Translations under genes and position numbers: made by a program
The notes under the pieces: model-generated
The model's database searches: none
Told to the model about the DNA's origin: nothing
What the model saw: the letters and a program-made list of their open reading frames with translations, nothing else
Source of the DNA: Bradyrhizobium iriomotense
Lineage (GTDB): Bacteria > Pseudomonadota > Alphaproteobacteria > Rhizobiales > Xanthobacteraceae
NCBI RefSeq assembly: GCF_030160715.1
Contig: NZ_BSOW01000036.1
Coordinates: 22,429 to 86,428 of the forward strand
DNA: 64,000 nucleotides
Reading direction: 5' to 3'
In this document: in pieces, positions 34,601 through 42,092 of the stretch
Layout: every line of letters begins with the position of its first letter
Position numbering within the stretch: position 1 is the stretch's first letter

Positions 34601-35171
34601 TCGCGATACCCAGGAGACCCATCTCGATCATCTCGTGGATGCTGGATGGATAGAGGTAAGGCATCAGCGCCGAGATGAAGGCGTGGTCGGACTGATGCGG
34701 GACGGTCGAGGACTTTGCGCCGTGGTCGTCGCCGGCAAGACAGAGCACGCCGCCGTTCTTGGCCGAGCCCGCGGCATTGCCGTGCCGGAAGACGTCGCCG
34801 CAGCGGTCGACGCCGGGGCCCTTGCCGTACCAGATGCCGACCACGCCGTCGTACTTGGCGCCGGGCGAGAGATTGAGCTGCTGCGAGCCCCAGATCGCGG
34901 TGGCGGCGAGATCCTCGTTCACACCGGGCTGGAACTTGATGTTGTACTGTTCGAGGTGCTTGCGGGCGGCGAAAAGCTGCTGGTCGTAGCCGCCGAGCGG
35001 CGAGCCGCGGTAGCCGGAGATGAAGCCTGCGGTGTTCAGCCCTGCGGCGCGGTCGCGCCGGATCTGGGCCATGGGCAGGCGGACCAGCGCCTGGATGCCG
35101 GTGGTGAACACGTGTCCGGTGGATTGGGTGTATTTCTGATCGAGACTGATCGGACCCTGGTTGATACCCAT
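31680..35171 (-). CDS. Indolepyruvate ferredoxin oxidoreductase, fused alpha-beta form
   Basis: A 1163-residue fused enzyme for oxidative decarboxylation of 2-keto acids (from aromatic or branched amino acids) to acyl-CoA. In order it has a pyrimidine-binding TPP domain, a second TPP domain (about 400-600; CSGCPHNTST, GGEGVPWVGIAPF), a ferredoxin-like Cys cluster near 640 (CEGCGDCSVQSNC) and a gamma domain (about 715-900; VGGVGGTGVLTIG, GLAQKGGAVLSHVR). The C-terminal region continues to 1163. Archaeal versions split this into IorA and IorB, while alphaproteobacteria have this long fusion. The 1403-codon frame on the opposite strand is its shadow. Confidence 0.95.
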   Translation of the reverse strand: MGINQGPISLDQKYTQSTGHVFTTGIQALVRLPMAQIRRDRAAGLNTAGFISGYRGSPLGGYDQQLFAARKHLEQYNIKFQPGVNEDLAATAIWGSQQLNLSPGAKYDGVVGIWYGKGPGVDRCGDVFRHGNAAGSAKNGGVLCLAGDDHGAKSSTVPHQSDHAFISALMPYLYPSSIHEMIEMGLLGIAMSRYSGCWVGMKVITETVETTAEIDLTDEMKPFIIPADFELPPGGLNLRWPDDRFEQDRRLQDYKGYAAIAFARANKVNRVTMDSPNARYGIMASGKSYEDVRQALRELGITEEVAAKIGLRLYKIGMPWPLEPEGVRQFAVGLEEIFIIEERREIVENQVKQELFNWRDDVRPRIIGKMDDHDKRFLTFAAELSVASLASSITERLLRLNLNPEIAEMLRAKADWFNGRQATQMQATAPVSRTPYFCSGCPHNTSTKVPEGSRALAGIGCHFMALWMDRSTETFTHMGGEGVPWVGIAPFTNENHIFANLGDGTYFHSGILAIRQAIASKANITYKILYNDAVAMTGGQRHDGDLSPQQITFQLHAEGIRELYLVSENPDAYPADTIAPGVKKYHRDELENVMKMCREYKGTSAIVFVQTCAAEKRRRRKRGLMEDPARRVMINPAVCEGCGDCSVQSNCISVEPLETEFGRKRTINQSSCNKDYSCLKGFCPSFVTIDGGAPRHRAPAELADIGELPEPASKPSLDKPYNIAVGGVGGTGVLTIGALLGMAAHIEGKASMILDMSGLAQKGGAVLSHVRLSDHPAEVTCSRIVTGTADLVLAADEVVAVAKDTISLCDSSRTRGIINSHVIPTADFILNRDFNFQTRKLNAVLETALHEDSTFFDFTKPAEQLLGDAIATNMMMMGYAYQKGLLPVGAEAIEQAIEVNGVSIKMNKEAFRLGRLAVADPKRLADMLKGQDDVVAPKSLEAMTLDEIIEHRSKHLTAYQNGRLAKRYRKLVDRVRDAAVKGGHGDALPRAVAINYAKLLAYKDEYEVARLFTDGQFEQQLRDQFEGDFKFSFNLAPPILSSGVDAQGRPKKRAFGPWMLGVFRWLARFRFLRGTPLDIFGYSADRKLERDLINGYEKDVATVLGLLSPVTHDTAVELLSLPDRIRGYGPVKDKAVQAAKARYAQLAADLASPPPAPRQIAAE

Positions 35172-35437
35172 TTTTGTCCTCTTCGCCCTCTTAAGTCGTT
35201 GGCGTGCCCGTTGTTTTTAGCTAGGGCGCCCCGGGTGCCCGCGCCACTCTATGTCGGAATTTTAAGCCTCCGCATCACAAATCTGGTCCAGAGCGGGGCA
35301 CCGGCGAAAATCGCAATTTCGTGGCGGCAAATCGGCCCGCCCTTTTCAATTTGTGTCAGCATACCCGGGGCGTCGCGAAACGACGTAACGCGTCTATAAT
35401 GCGCCCCATGGCGATTGGTCGCAGGGGGAGGCTGGGA

Positions 35438-36655
35438 ATGCGGACGATTCTGGCATCTCTGGTGTCGGGGCTCGCGTTGTGCAGTGCAGTTGCAGCAACC
35501 GCCAGCGAGCCGTCGCCGGAGGCGATCGCCCACGGCAAGGCGCTGGTGGAAGCCGGCGACTGCGCAAGCTGCCACACCGCCGATCCCGCAAAGCCGTTCG
35601 CGGGCGGCAAACGCATCGATACGCCCTTTGGAGGCATCTATGCGCCGAACCTGACGCCGGACCGCGACACTGGCATCGGCGGCTGGACGGACGCCGATTT
35701 CACCCGCGCGCTGCGCTTCGGCGTGGCGCCGGATGGCTCCTATTATTATCCGGCGTTCCCCTACCCCTACTTCACCAAAATGACCAAGGACGACACCCTG
35801 GCGATCCGCGCGTATCTTGCGACGCAGACACCGGTTGCGAACCGCGTCAAGCCGCCAGAGCTGCGCTGGCCATTTCGCTATCGATCCCTGATGCGCGCTT
35901 GGAACTGGCTGTTCTTCAAGCCCGGCCTGTTCGAGCCCGACCAGTTCAAGACGACGGCCTGGAATCGCGGGGGCTATCTCGTCACGGGGCTTGGCCATTG
36001 CGGGGCCTGCCATTCGCCGAAGAACTATTTTGGCGCCGACAAGCGCGAGCTGGCATTCTCCGGCAACGAGGTCGGCGGCTGGTTCGCACCAAGGCTCGAT
36101 AGCGCCGCGCGCAGCGGGCTGAAATCTTGGAGCGTGGACGACATCGCCGAATATCTGCAAAGCGGCCGCAATGCCAAGAGCCACGCCGACGGGCTGATGG
36201 CCGAGGTCATCGTCAACTCGACCTCGAAGATGAGCGATGCCGACGTGCGCGCCATCGCAGTCTATCTGAAGGGGCTGCCGCCGGGACCGAACGAGGCCGC
36301 GACGACGCCGCCATCGGAAAGCGAGATGAAGGCGGGCCAGGCCGTCTATGCGCGCTTCTGCATCGCCTGCCATGAAGCCGACGGCTCCGGTGCGCCGCGC
36401 ATCTATCCGCCACTGCCGGGCAATGCGCTGCTGCAATCGGACAATCCGTCCTCCACGCTCCGCGTCATCCTCGACGGCGCGCACACCGTGACGACGCCGC
36501 GCGCACCGAACACCGGCGAGATGCCGGCCTATGCCAAGCAATTGTCGGACGAGCAGATCGCAGCGGTGACGAACTACATCCGCAACTCCTGGGGCAATGC
36601 CGCGTCGCTGGTCACGGCCGCGCAGGTCGGGAAGGCACGGAGCCAGGGGCCGTAG
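35438..36655 (+). CDS. Triheme cytochrome c (alcohol dehydrogenase cytochrome subunit type)
   Basis: A 405-residue exported protein from the ATG at 35438, chosen because GGGGGAGG (35424-35431) lies just upstream and a signal peptide follows (cleavage near TAS-EP, residue 23). Three heme sites are visible: CASCH at 42-46, CGACH at 188-192 and CIACH at 308-312. The architecture matches the membrane-associated subunit that passes electrons from quinoprotein or flavoprotein dehydrogenases to quinone or oxidase. No dehydrogenase gene is adjacent, so it is an orphan subunit. Its stop codon is directly next to that of the convergent TRIC-like gene. Confidence 0.93.
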   Translation: MRTILASLVSGLALCSAVAATASEPSPEAIAHGKALVEAGDCASCHTADPAKPFAGGKRIDTPFGGIYAPNLTPDRDTGIGGWTDADFTRALRFGVAPDGSYYYPAFPYPYFTKMTKDDTLAIRAYLATQTPVANRVKPPELRWPFRYRSLMRAWNWLFFKPGLFEPDQFKTTAWNRGGYLVTGLGHCGACHSPKNYFGADKRELAFSGNEVGGWFAPRLDSAARSGLKSWSVDDIAEYLQSGRNAKSHADGLMAEVIVNSTSKMSDADVRAIAVYLKGLPPGPNEAATTPPSESEMKAGQAVYARFCIACHEADGSGAPRIYPPLPGNALLQSDNPSSTLRVILDGAHTVTTPRAPNTGEMPAYAKQLSDEQIAAVTNYIRNSWGNAASLVTAAQVGKARSQGP

Positions 36656-37297
36656 TCAATCCTCGTCGCCCGTGAACACGAACTTCGGCATCTCCCATTT
36701 GTAGCGGACGGCGAGCAGGCGGAAGCTGATGCCGAGCACGAAGGTGAGAATGGTCCAGAGCTCGTCGTTGATCTTCAGCCCGAACGCGGTGGCATAGAAC
36801 AGGCCCGTCACTACCGAGACGCTGGCGTAGAGCTCGGAGCGAAACAGCAGCGGCACGTCGTTGCAGAGGACATCGCGCAACACGCCGCCGGCGCAGCCCG
36901 TCACCATGCCGGAGACGATCACGATGGGAAGCGATGCATTCATCTGCCAGGCGACGTCGCAGCCGGCCATGGTGAAGACCACGAGCCCGATCGCGTCGAG
37001 CACGATGAAGGCGAGCTTGAGCCGATGCACGAGGCGCGCGATCAGAATCGTGATGAAGGCGGCACCGCCGCTCAGCACGAGATAAACGGGGTGCTGCACC
37101 CAGGCGAGCGGATAATGGCCGAGGAAGAGATCGCGCAGCGTGCCGCCGCCGAGCGCCGTGATGCAGCCGAGAAAGCAGACGCCGAGCCAGTCCATGCTGC
37201 GCCGGCCCGCGGCCAGCGCCGCCGTCATTCCCTGCGCCGCGACCGCGACGAGGGAAAGGAAATTCAGCACGCTGTCGCTTGGTGGCAGGCTCCACAT
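36656..37297 (-). CDS. TRIC-type (UPF0126/YicG) membrane cation channel protein
   Basis: A 213-residue, roughly seven-span protein with the duplicated glycine motif of bacterial TRIC channels (TALGGGTLRDLFLG and GCAGGVLRDVLCND). Homologues form trimeric monovalent-cation channels in the inner membrane. The stop codon abuts that of the cytochrome c gene with no bases between. Confidence 0.9.
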   Translation of the reverse strand: MWSLPPSDSVLNFLSLVAVAAQGMTAALAAGRRSMDWLGVCFLGCITALGGGTLRDLFLGHYPLAWVQHPVYLVLSGGAAFITILIARLVHRLKLAFIVLDAIGLVVFTMAGCDVAWQMNASLPIVIVSGMVTGCAGGVLRDVLCNDVPLLFRSELYASVSVVTGLFYATAFGLKINDELWTILTFVLGISFRLLAVRYKWEMPKFVFTGDED

Positions 37298-37483
37298 CGC
37301 TTGTCATCCCGTTTCGAGAGCGGAACTTACGTCGCAAGTTCCAGGATGAACAAGGTTTCATCCGACGTGAACAGGTTCCCGATTCCCGCGCGCGCGGCAA
37401 CATCCGACGAAAGCATGAGATCCCCCGGAACCGAACTTCGCATGCCCGGGTTGTCTCGTCAGTCCATTCGAGGAGATCAAGCG

Positions 37484-37876
37484 ATGGCCGACGAGCGTTT
37501 TCCGAATGACCCCTATCGCCCCATCGGCGAGGATGAGTATCTGCGCGCGGCGCGGCGGGATGCCGACCTTCAGGCAGACCCCGAGCTCGGCGAAGGCCCC
37601 GCCTCCAGCGGCAAGATCGCGCTGTTTGCGGTCGCGATCGCGCTGGTGCTCGGCGCAGTGTTCTACGGCTTGAACAATACCAGCGTGAACCAGGCCACGA
37701 CCGAGCCGCCAGCAAAGACCGCGCAGACGACGCCTGCCAATCCGGCCGCGCCTCCGGGCATGCGCGACGTGACGCCGCGCAACAACGCCTCCCCGGGCGT
37801 GACCACGGGTGCGGCGCCAAGCCAGCCGGCTTCGCCAGCTCCGGCTGCGCCGTCTGACGGCGGCAAGGCGCAGTAA
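37484..37876 (+). CDS. Hypothetical membrane-anchored Pro/Ala-rich protein
   Basis: A 130-residue protein from the ATG at 37484 (GAGGAGA upstream). A charged N-terminus (DPYRPIGEDEYLRAARRDAD) precedes one membrane span at about 45-63 (IALFAVAIALVLGAVFYGL) and a disordered Thr/Pro/Ala-rich tail. Such proteins are common in Bradyrhizobium and uncharacterised. A terminator follows. Confidence 0.75.
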   Translation: MADERFPNDPYRPIGEDEYLRAARRDADLQADPELGEGPASSGKIALFAVAIALVLGAVFYGLNNTSVNQATTEPPAKTAQTTPANPAAPPGMRDVTPRNNASPGVTTGAAPSQPASPAPAAPSDGGKAQ

Positions 37877-37891
37877 CGCTCCTGAAATACG

Positions 37892-37924
37892 AAAGCGGCG
37901 GGACGATAGTGTCCCGCCGCTTTT
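37892..37924. terminator. Bidirectional rho-independent terminator
   Basis: The stem AAAGCGGCGGGAC / GTCCCGCCGCTTT has a six-base loop, an A-run on the left and a T-run on the right. It ends both the rightward membrane-protein gene and the leftward PEP-mutase-like gene. Confidence 0.9.
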
Positions 37925-37932
37925 GTCATGCG

Positions 37933-38742
37933 TCAGCTGAACATCTTGTTCAGCTCGCCGCCGGGATAGCCGCTCCCAAGCTCGGCGAAAGTGCCCTTCT
38001 CCGCCATCTCTTTCGCCGCGCGCATGAAACCGCCCCAGGCGGCGCGGGCGAGCGAGCCGCCGACGCTGATCCGGCGCACGCCGAGATCGGCAGCCTCTTG
38101 CAGGGACAGGCCGGGTGCGCCGATCAGGAGATTGAACGGCTTTGGATGCACCGCCTTCACGACGGCTGCGATGTCCTCGCGCGTCTTCAGGCCCGGCGCG
38201 TAAAGGCAATCGGCACCGGCATCGGCGTAAGCCGCGAGCCGGTCGATGACAAGCTTGAGGTCGCTCACGCCCCATAAGTAGGCCTCGCAGCGACCGACCA
38301 GCAGCGTGCCACTATCACCGATCGCCTTGCGCGCCGCCTTGATGCGCTCGACCGCGAGCGCGCGATCATAGAGCGGCTTGTCCTTGTCGCCGGTGGAATC
38401 CTCGATCGACAGCCCGGCAACGCCGGTCCGCACACCGCGTTCGACATTTTCCGCGACCTTGTCCGGCTCGACCGCGAAGCCGCCCTCGAAATCCGCATTC
38501 ACGGGGATGTCGACCGCCGAGCACAATGCTGCCAGATGCTGACAGACATCGTCGACGGTGACGCGGTTGTCGGCGCGCCCGATGGTCCAGGCAAAGCCGG
38601 CGCTCGATGAGGCGATCGCCTTGAAGCCGAGATGCTGCAAGGCCTTGGCACTGCCGACGTCGAACGGATTGGGCAGGATGAAGCAGCCGCTTTCGTGCAT
38701 CTTGCGAAATGTCGCGCGCTTGTCCGCGGTCGTGACGTGCAT
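37933..38742 (-). CDS. Isocitrate lyase/PEP mutase superfamily protein
   Basis: A 269-residue TIM barrel of the PEP-mutase/ICL superfamily (FILPNPFDVGSAKALQHLG, ASSSAGFAWTIG, PVNADFEGGFA, GLSIEDSTG). These enzymes form or cleave C-C or P-C bonds of oxaloacetate- or pyruvate-like acids. The usual KKCGH-type catalytic loop of isocitrate lyase is absent, so a mutase, hydrolase or lyase acting on small oxo-acids is more likely. It is downstream of the monooxygenase and NIPSNAP genes. Confidence 0.9.
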   Translation of the reverse strand: MHVTTADKRATFRKMHESGCFILPNPFDVGSAKALQHLGFKAIASSSAGFAWTIGRADNRVTVDDVCQHLAALCSAVDIPVNADFEGGFAVEPDKVAENVERGVRTGVAGLSIEDSTGDKDKPLYDRALAVERIKAARKAIGDSGTLLVGRCEAYLWGVSDLKLVIDRLAAYADAGADCLYAPGLKTREDIAAVVKAVHPKPFNLLIGAPGLSLQEAADLGVRRISVGGSLARAAWGGFMRAAKEMAEKGTFAELGSGYPGGELNKMFS

Positions 38743-38794
38743 GTTTCTTCTCCCTTGTTGGTCGCGCAGACATGGGGATGCGAGCAGGTTCGCG

Positions 38795-39145
38795 CTAGTG
38801 CGCGTCGTGCACGGCGCGGCTGTCCTTCGGCGCCTCGTCGCGATCGGTCATGCCGTAGTCGCGGACGACGCTGGCGATGCGCAGGCGATAATCGGCAAAG
38901 AAGTTTCCGCGGCCTTTGGCCTGCGCGCGGCGATGCTCCATCGTCTTGCGCCAGGCCTCCACGGCGGCCTCATCCCGCCAGAACGACACCGACAGGATCT
39001 TGCCCGTCTCGGTCAGGCTCTCGAATCGCTCGACCGAGATGAAGCCATCGATGGTTTGCAGGATCGGCTTCAGATCGGCCGCGAGATCGAAATAGTGCTG
39101 CCGGTGCTCCGGCTTCGGCCAGACCTCGAAGATCACGGCGATCAT
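38795..39145 (-). CDS. Antibiotic biosynthesis monooxygenase (ABM)-domain protein
   Basis: A 116-residue dimeric ferredoxin-like fold protein (MIAVIFEVWPKPEHRQHYFD, FISVERFESLTETGKILSVS, SFWRDEAAVEAWR). The ABM domain occurs in heme-degrading and small-molecule oxygenases as well as uncharacterised stress proteins. It lies between the NIPSNAP and PEP-mutase-like genes in a leftward cluster. Confidence 0.88.
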   Translation of the reverse strand: MIAVIFEVWPKPEHRQHYFDLAADLKPILQTIDGFISVERFESLTETGKILSVSFWRDEAAVEAWRKTMEHRRAQAKGRGNFFADYRLRIASVVRDYGMTDRDEAPKDSRAVHDAH

Positions 39146-39172
39146 GGGCGCCTCCCTTGTTGTTGTTTGCGC

Positions 39173-39481
39173 CTACAATACCACCTTGCGCAGGAACGTC
39201 CGCTCCTCGGCGAGAATAAACCTGTTCTCCTCGGCGGAGTGGAAGTTCGCCATCCCCTCGGCGTCCTGGCGCAGCCGCGTGCGATAGGCCTCGTACGCCG
39301 CCAGGCTTTCGAAGGAGATCAGCGCAAACGCAATGTTGTTGGTTCCCTCGTGCGGCATGAAGTAGCCGATCAGATCGCCACCGCATTTCGGGATGATGGT
39401 GAGCCAGCGCTTCGAATATTCCTCGAACTGCGCGCGCTTGAAGGGATCGAGCTGGTAGCGGATGAAGACGGTGATGGACAT
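39173..39481 (-). CDS. NIPSNAP-family protein
   Basis: A 102-residue ferredoxin-like fold protein with the NIPSNAP pattern (FIRYQLDPFKRAQFEEYSKR, GDLIGYFMPHEGTNNIAFAL). Function in bacteria is unknown. It is the first gene of the leftward NIPSNAP, ABM, PEP-mutase-like group and is divergent from an ArsR-like regulator 165 bases away. Confidence 0.85.
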   Translation of the reverse strand: MSITVFIRYQLDPFKRAQFEEYSKRWLTIIPKCGGDLIGYFMPHEGTNNIAFALISFESLAAYEAYRTRLRQDAEGMANFHSAEENRFILAEERTFLRKVVL

Positions 39482-39500
39482 GGTTTGCTCCGGTGTTTCC

Positions 39501-39586
39501 CGTCATTGCGAGGAGCGAAGCGACGAAGCAATCCAGACCGTCGCCGCGGAAGCAGTTTGGATTGCTTCGCTTCGCTCGCAATGACG
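39501..39586. repeat. CGTCATTGCGAGGAGCGAAGCG-type inverted repeat
   Basis: The left end CGTCATTGCGAG..GAAGCAATCC returns on the right as GGATTGCTTC..CTCGCAATGACG. This is a widespread Bradyrhizobium intergenic palindrome with no coding capacity, lying between divergent genes. Confidence 0.8.
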
Positions 39587-39611
39587 TGTTTGCGGCTGCA
39601 AGCCTACGCCC

Positions 39612-39648
39612 TTGCTCGACCACAATGCTTCGGCTATCATCGAAGCAT
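39612..39648 (+). promoter_or_regulatory. Promoter with overlapping palindromic operator (leaderless start)
   Basis: A -35-like TTGCTC (39612-39617) and a -10-like TATCAT (39635-39640) are 17 bases apart. They overlap a palindrome with perfect 8-base arms ATGCTTCG (39625-39632) and CGAAGCAT (39641-39648). The regulator's ATG (39647) begins inside the right arm, seven bases after the -10, so the mRNA should be leaderless. This geometry implies direct autorepression by the ArsR-like protein. Confidence 0.65.
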
Positions 39649-40345
39649 GAAAGCAGGACCTGACATCGCCATGGTCGCTTCGCTCGTCGGCGACCCCGCC
39701 CGCGCCAATATGCTGACAGCGCTGATGAACGGCCGCGCGCTCACCGCGAGCGAGCTTGCGCAGGAGGCCGGGATCACGCCGCAGACCGCGAGCTCGCATC
39801 TTTCAAAGCTCGAGGCCGGCGGGCTGATCGAGCCGGAGAAGCAGGGCCGCCATCGCTACTACCGCCTCACCGATCCCGATGTCGCGGGCGTGCTCGAAGG
39901 CCTCGCAGGGCTTGCCGCCCGCGCCGGCCACATGCGCGTGCGCACCGGGCCGAAGGATCCGGCGCTGCGGCGGGCGCGGATCTGCTACGACCATCTCGCC
40001 GGCGATCTCGGCGTGCAGATGCTCGACAGCCTGCGCGAGCGGCGCCTGGTGAAGCAGAAGAAGCAGGACATCGAGCTCACGGTCGAGGGCGAACGCTTCC
40101 TCGCAAGGCATTTGCAGATCTCGCCCGACATGCTCACCCATCCGCGCCGACCGGTCTGCAAAGCGTGCCTCGACTGGAGCGAGCGGCGGCATCACCTCGC
40201 CGGCACGCTGGGCGCGGCCATGATGAAGCGCTTCACCGAATTGAAATGGGCGGCGCGCGATGCTACGCCCGGCAGCCGCGTGGTGAATTTCACCCGCGCC
40301 GGCGAGAAGCAGTTTGCCGCGCTGTTCGGCAGCGGGCACGAGTAG
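39647..40345 (+). CDS. ArsR-like winged-helix transcriptional regulator
   Basis: A 232-residue regulator from the ATG at 39647. An ArsR-type winged helix lies at about 5-75 (ANMLTALMNGRALTASELAQ, TPQTASSHLSKLEAGGLIEP, GRHRYYRL), and a longer C-terminal region includes a Cys pair (RPVCKACLDWSERRHHLAG) that could sense redox or a ligand. Divergent orientation suggests it controls itself and the NIPSNAP/ABM/PEP-mutase cluster. Upstream reading frames enter the repeat and are not coding. Confidence 0.9.
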   Translation: MKAGPDIAMVASLVGDPARANMLTALMNGRALTASELAQEAGITPQTASSHLSKLEAGGLIEPEKQGRHRYYRLTDPDVAGVLEGLAGLAARAGHMRVRTGPKDPALRRARICYDHLAGDLGVQMLDSLRERRLVKQKKQDIELTVEGERFLARHLQISPDMLTHPRRPVCKACLDWSERRHHLAGTLGAAMMKRFTELKWAARDATPGSRVVNFTRAGEKQFAALFGSGHE

Positions 40346-40378
40346 TTACACAATCGCGTGTGAACGAAGGCTTCCGTC

Positions 40379-40401
40379 ATGGCCGGGCTTGACCCGGCCA
40401 T
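40379..40401. repeat. ATGGCCGGGCTTGACCCGGCCAT-type hairpin
   Basis: Nine-base perfect arms surround CTTGA. Read as protein this gives the false N-terminus MAGLDPAIR seen in many misannotated Bradyrhizobium genes, here extending the alpha/beta hydrolase frame upstream. Confidence 0.8.
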
Positions 40402-40525
40402 CCGCGCGTTTATTGCGGCTCGCACTGTGGATGCCCGGAACATCTGTGCGAAGAGCTGCTTCGTGCTTGCGCCAGGGCATAACGGAGACTGTGTCTCGCA
40501 GCTTCAGTTCCAATCAGAGCCTTCA

Positions 40526-41536
40526 ATGACCCGCATCCTCCCGGCCGCGCTCGCGGCCGCCCTCCTCGCCTTTCCGCTCACCTCCGCTAGCGCCACCGAG
40601 CCCGCACCGCGCGAGCCCTACGGCATCGGCCTCGAGGGCCTTGCCTATCCTTACCCCGTGAGCCTGCTGCCGCTGGTCAACGACGGCGAAGAGCTTCGCA
40701 TGGCCCATATGGACGTCGCGCCTCAGCAGCCGAACGGCCGCACCGTCGTGCTGCTCCACGGCAGGAATTTTCCGTCGAGCTATTGGGCGCCCGTGATCAA
40801 GATGCTGAGCGAGGCCGGCTTCCGCGTCGTGGTGCCCGATCAGATCGGCTTCGGCAAATCGTCCAAGCCGCTCGGAGAGCTGCATTTCGATACGCTGGCG
40901 CGCAACACCATCGCGCTGCTCGATCATCTCAAGATCGACAAGGCCGAGATCGTCGCCCATTCCATGGGCGGCATGTTAGGGGTACGCATCGCGCGGGCCT
41001 ATCCGGAACGCGTGTCGCATCTGGTGCTGACCGTGCCGATCGGGCTTGAAGACTACCGCCTTTATGTGCCGCCGGTGCCGACCGAAAAGATCATCGAGAC
41101 CGAGGACAGGCTCACGGCCGAGGGCTATCGCAAGCAGCTCCAGACCAACTACGCGATCAAGCTGCCGCCTGAAGCGATCACGCCGTTCATCGACGCACGT
41201 TTCAACCTCAAGGGCAGCCCCGACTATCCGCGCTGGTTGCGCGCCTTCGTCAGCTCGGGCCAGATGATCTATCGCGAGCCGGTGGCGCACGAGATCCCGC
41301 TCATTACGCAACCAACGTTGTTCATCATGGGGGCCGACGACCACAACGCGCCGGGCCGACCGAATGCGCCGGAGGCGCTGCGGCCGAAGATGGGGCAGAA
41401 TGCCGATCTCGCCAAAGCGCTCGCTGCAAAGATGCCGAATGCGCGGGCAGAGATCATTCCCGACACTGGCCACCTCGTCTTTCTCGAGGCGCCCGAGAGA
41501 TATCGCGACCTGGTGCTCGACTTTCTCGGCCGCTAA
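40526..41536 (+). CDS. Exported alpha/beta hydrolase
   Basis: A 336-residue protein from the ATG at 40526. A signal peptide (MTRILPAALAAALLAFPLTS, cleavage near SA-TE) leads a classic alpha/beta hydrolase: oxyanion region VVLLHGRNFPSSYW, nucleophile elbow VAHSMGGM, late Asp (FIMGADDHNAPG) and His (PDTGHLVFLEAPE). It probably hydrolyses an ester or similar substrate in the periplasm. The frame starting at 40379 is repeat-derived. Confidence 0.92.
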   Translation: MTRILPAALAAALLAFPLTSASATEPAPREPYGIGLEGLAYPYPVSLLPLVNDGEELRMAHMDVAPQQPNGRTVVLLHGRNFPSSYWAPVIKMLSEAGFRVVVPDQIGFGKSSKPLGELHFDTLARNTIALLDHLKIDKAEIVAHSMGGMLGVRIARAYPERVSHLVLTVPIGLEDYRLYVPPVPTEKIIETEDRLTAEGYRKQLQTNYAIKLPPEAITPFIDARFNLKGSPDYPRWLRAFVSSGQMIYREPVAHEIPLITQPTLFIMGADDHNAPGRPNAPEALRPKMGQNADLAKALAAKMPNARAEIIPDTGHLVFLEAPERYRDLVLDFLGR

Positions 41537-41560
41537 AAGCCTTTATGTCGCTTCAAACAG

Positions 41561-41580
41561 CATGAACAGCGGTGTTCATG
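41561..41580. promoter_or_regulatory. Inverted repeat CATGAACA-GCGG-TGTTCATG
   Basis: A perfect 8-base-arm palindrome lies between the hydrolase stop and the small secreted protein, about 135 bases before that gene's start. It could be an operator or a short hairpin. No T-run follows. Confidence 0.35.
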
Positions 41581-41714
41581 CCGTATTCAGGTCACGATTG
41601 CCAATTTGGATCGCGCCGCTTCGGCATGTCGCCAAAATTTAACACGCCGAATCGTACCTTTTGATTCATTGTGCGCCGCAAGGGCGTGACCCAAGGACCA
41701 GAGAGGGAGCTCAT

Positions 41715-41951
41715 ATGAAATATCTTCTTGCCGCCGTCTTGCTCGCCGGCGCTGTTGCAGGTTTCAGCGAGGCAGCCAGCGCTGCCGGCGGTTGCGGACC
41801 GGGGTGGTATCGCGGCCCCTATGGCGGCTGCCGTCCGATGGGCGGTCCGGTCGTGGTCGCCCCCGCCGCGCCGGTCGTGGTCGTCGCTCCCCGTCCGCGC
41901 GTCTGTCCGTGGGGCTTCCGCTGGTGGGCTGGCCGCTGCCGCCCGGTCTGA
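41715..41951 (+). CDS. GCG_CRPN-type small secreted protein
   Basis: A 78-residue protein started at 41715 (GGGAG upstream). A signal peptide (MKYLLAAVLLAGAVAGFSEA) is followed by a short Gly/Pro/Arg-rich mature part with paired Cys motifs (GGCGPGWYRGPYGGCRP and CPWGFRWWAGRCRP), typical of the GCG_CRPN small secreted proteins in rhizobia. Function unknown. A strong terminator follows. Confidence 0.85.
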   Translation: MKYLLAAVLLAGAVAGFSEAASAAGGCGPGWYRGPYGGCRPMGGPVVVAPAAPVVVVAPRPRVCPWGFRWWAGRCRPV

Positions 41952-41971
41952 TCTGATTTTGCACAGCAGCG

Positions 41972-42008
41972 TGGCCGCGCACTCCAGTGCGCGGCCATCT
42001 TCTTTTTT
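41972..42008 (+). terminator. Rho-independent terminator after the GCG_CRPN gene
   Basis: The stem GGCCGCGCAC / GTGCGCGGCC has loop TCCA and is followed by ATCTTCTTTTTT. This is a strong, classical terminator for the rightward transcript. Confidence 0.93.
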
Positions 42009-42031
42009 GAGCGCCCGCCGTTTTCACGGGC

Positions 42032-42065
42032 AAGAAAGGGGATCGCCACCGCGATCCCCTTTCTT
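42032..42065. terminator. Second, symmetrical terminator hairpin
   Basis: A perfect fifteen-base stem AAGAAAGGGGATCGC / GCGATCCCCTTTCTT with loop CACC. The A- and T-rich ends make it usable in both directions. It probably ends the leftward His/Trp-rich gene. Confidence 0.85.
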
Positions 42066-42092
42066 GATTCGACTTGTTGCTTGCAGCACACC

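Noticed and set aside
31188..35399. Very long plus-strand frame of 1403 codons
   Set aside because: It runs antisense to the fused indolepyruvate oxidoreductase. Its sequence is Arg/Ala/Leu/Val/Gly-rich with no known domain, which is a typical shadow of a high-GC gene.
40379..40525. N-terminal extension of the alpha/beta hydrolase starting MAGLDPAIR
   Set aside because: It is translated from a palindromic repeat. The signal peptide begins at 40526.
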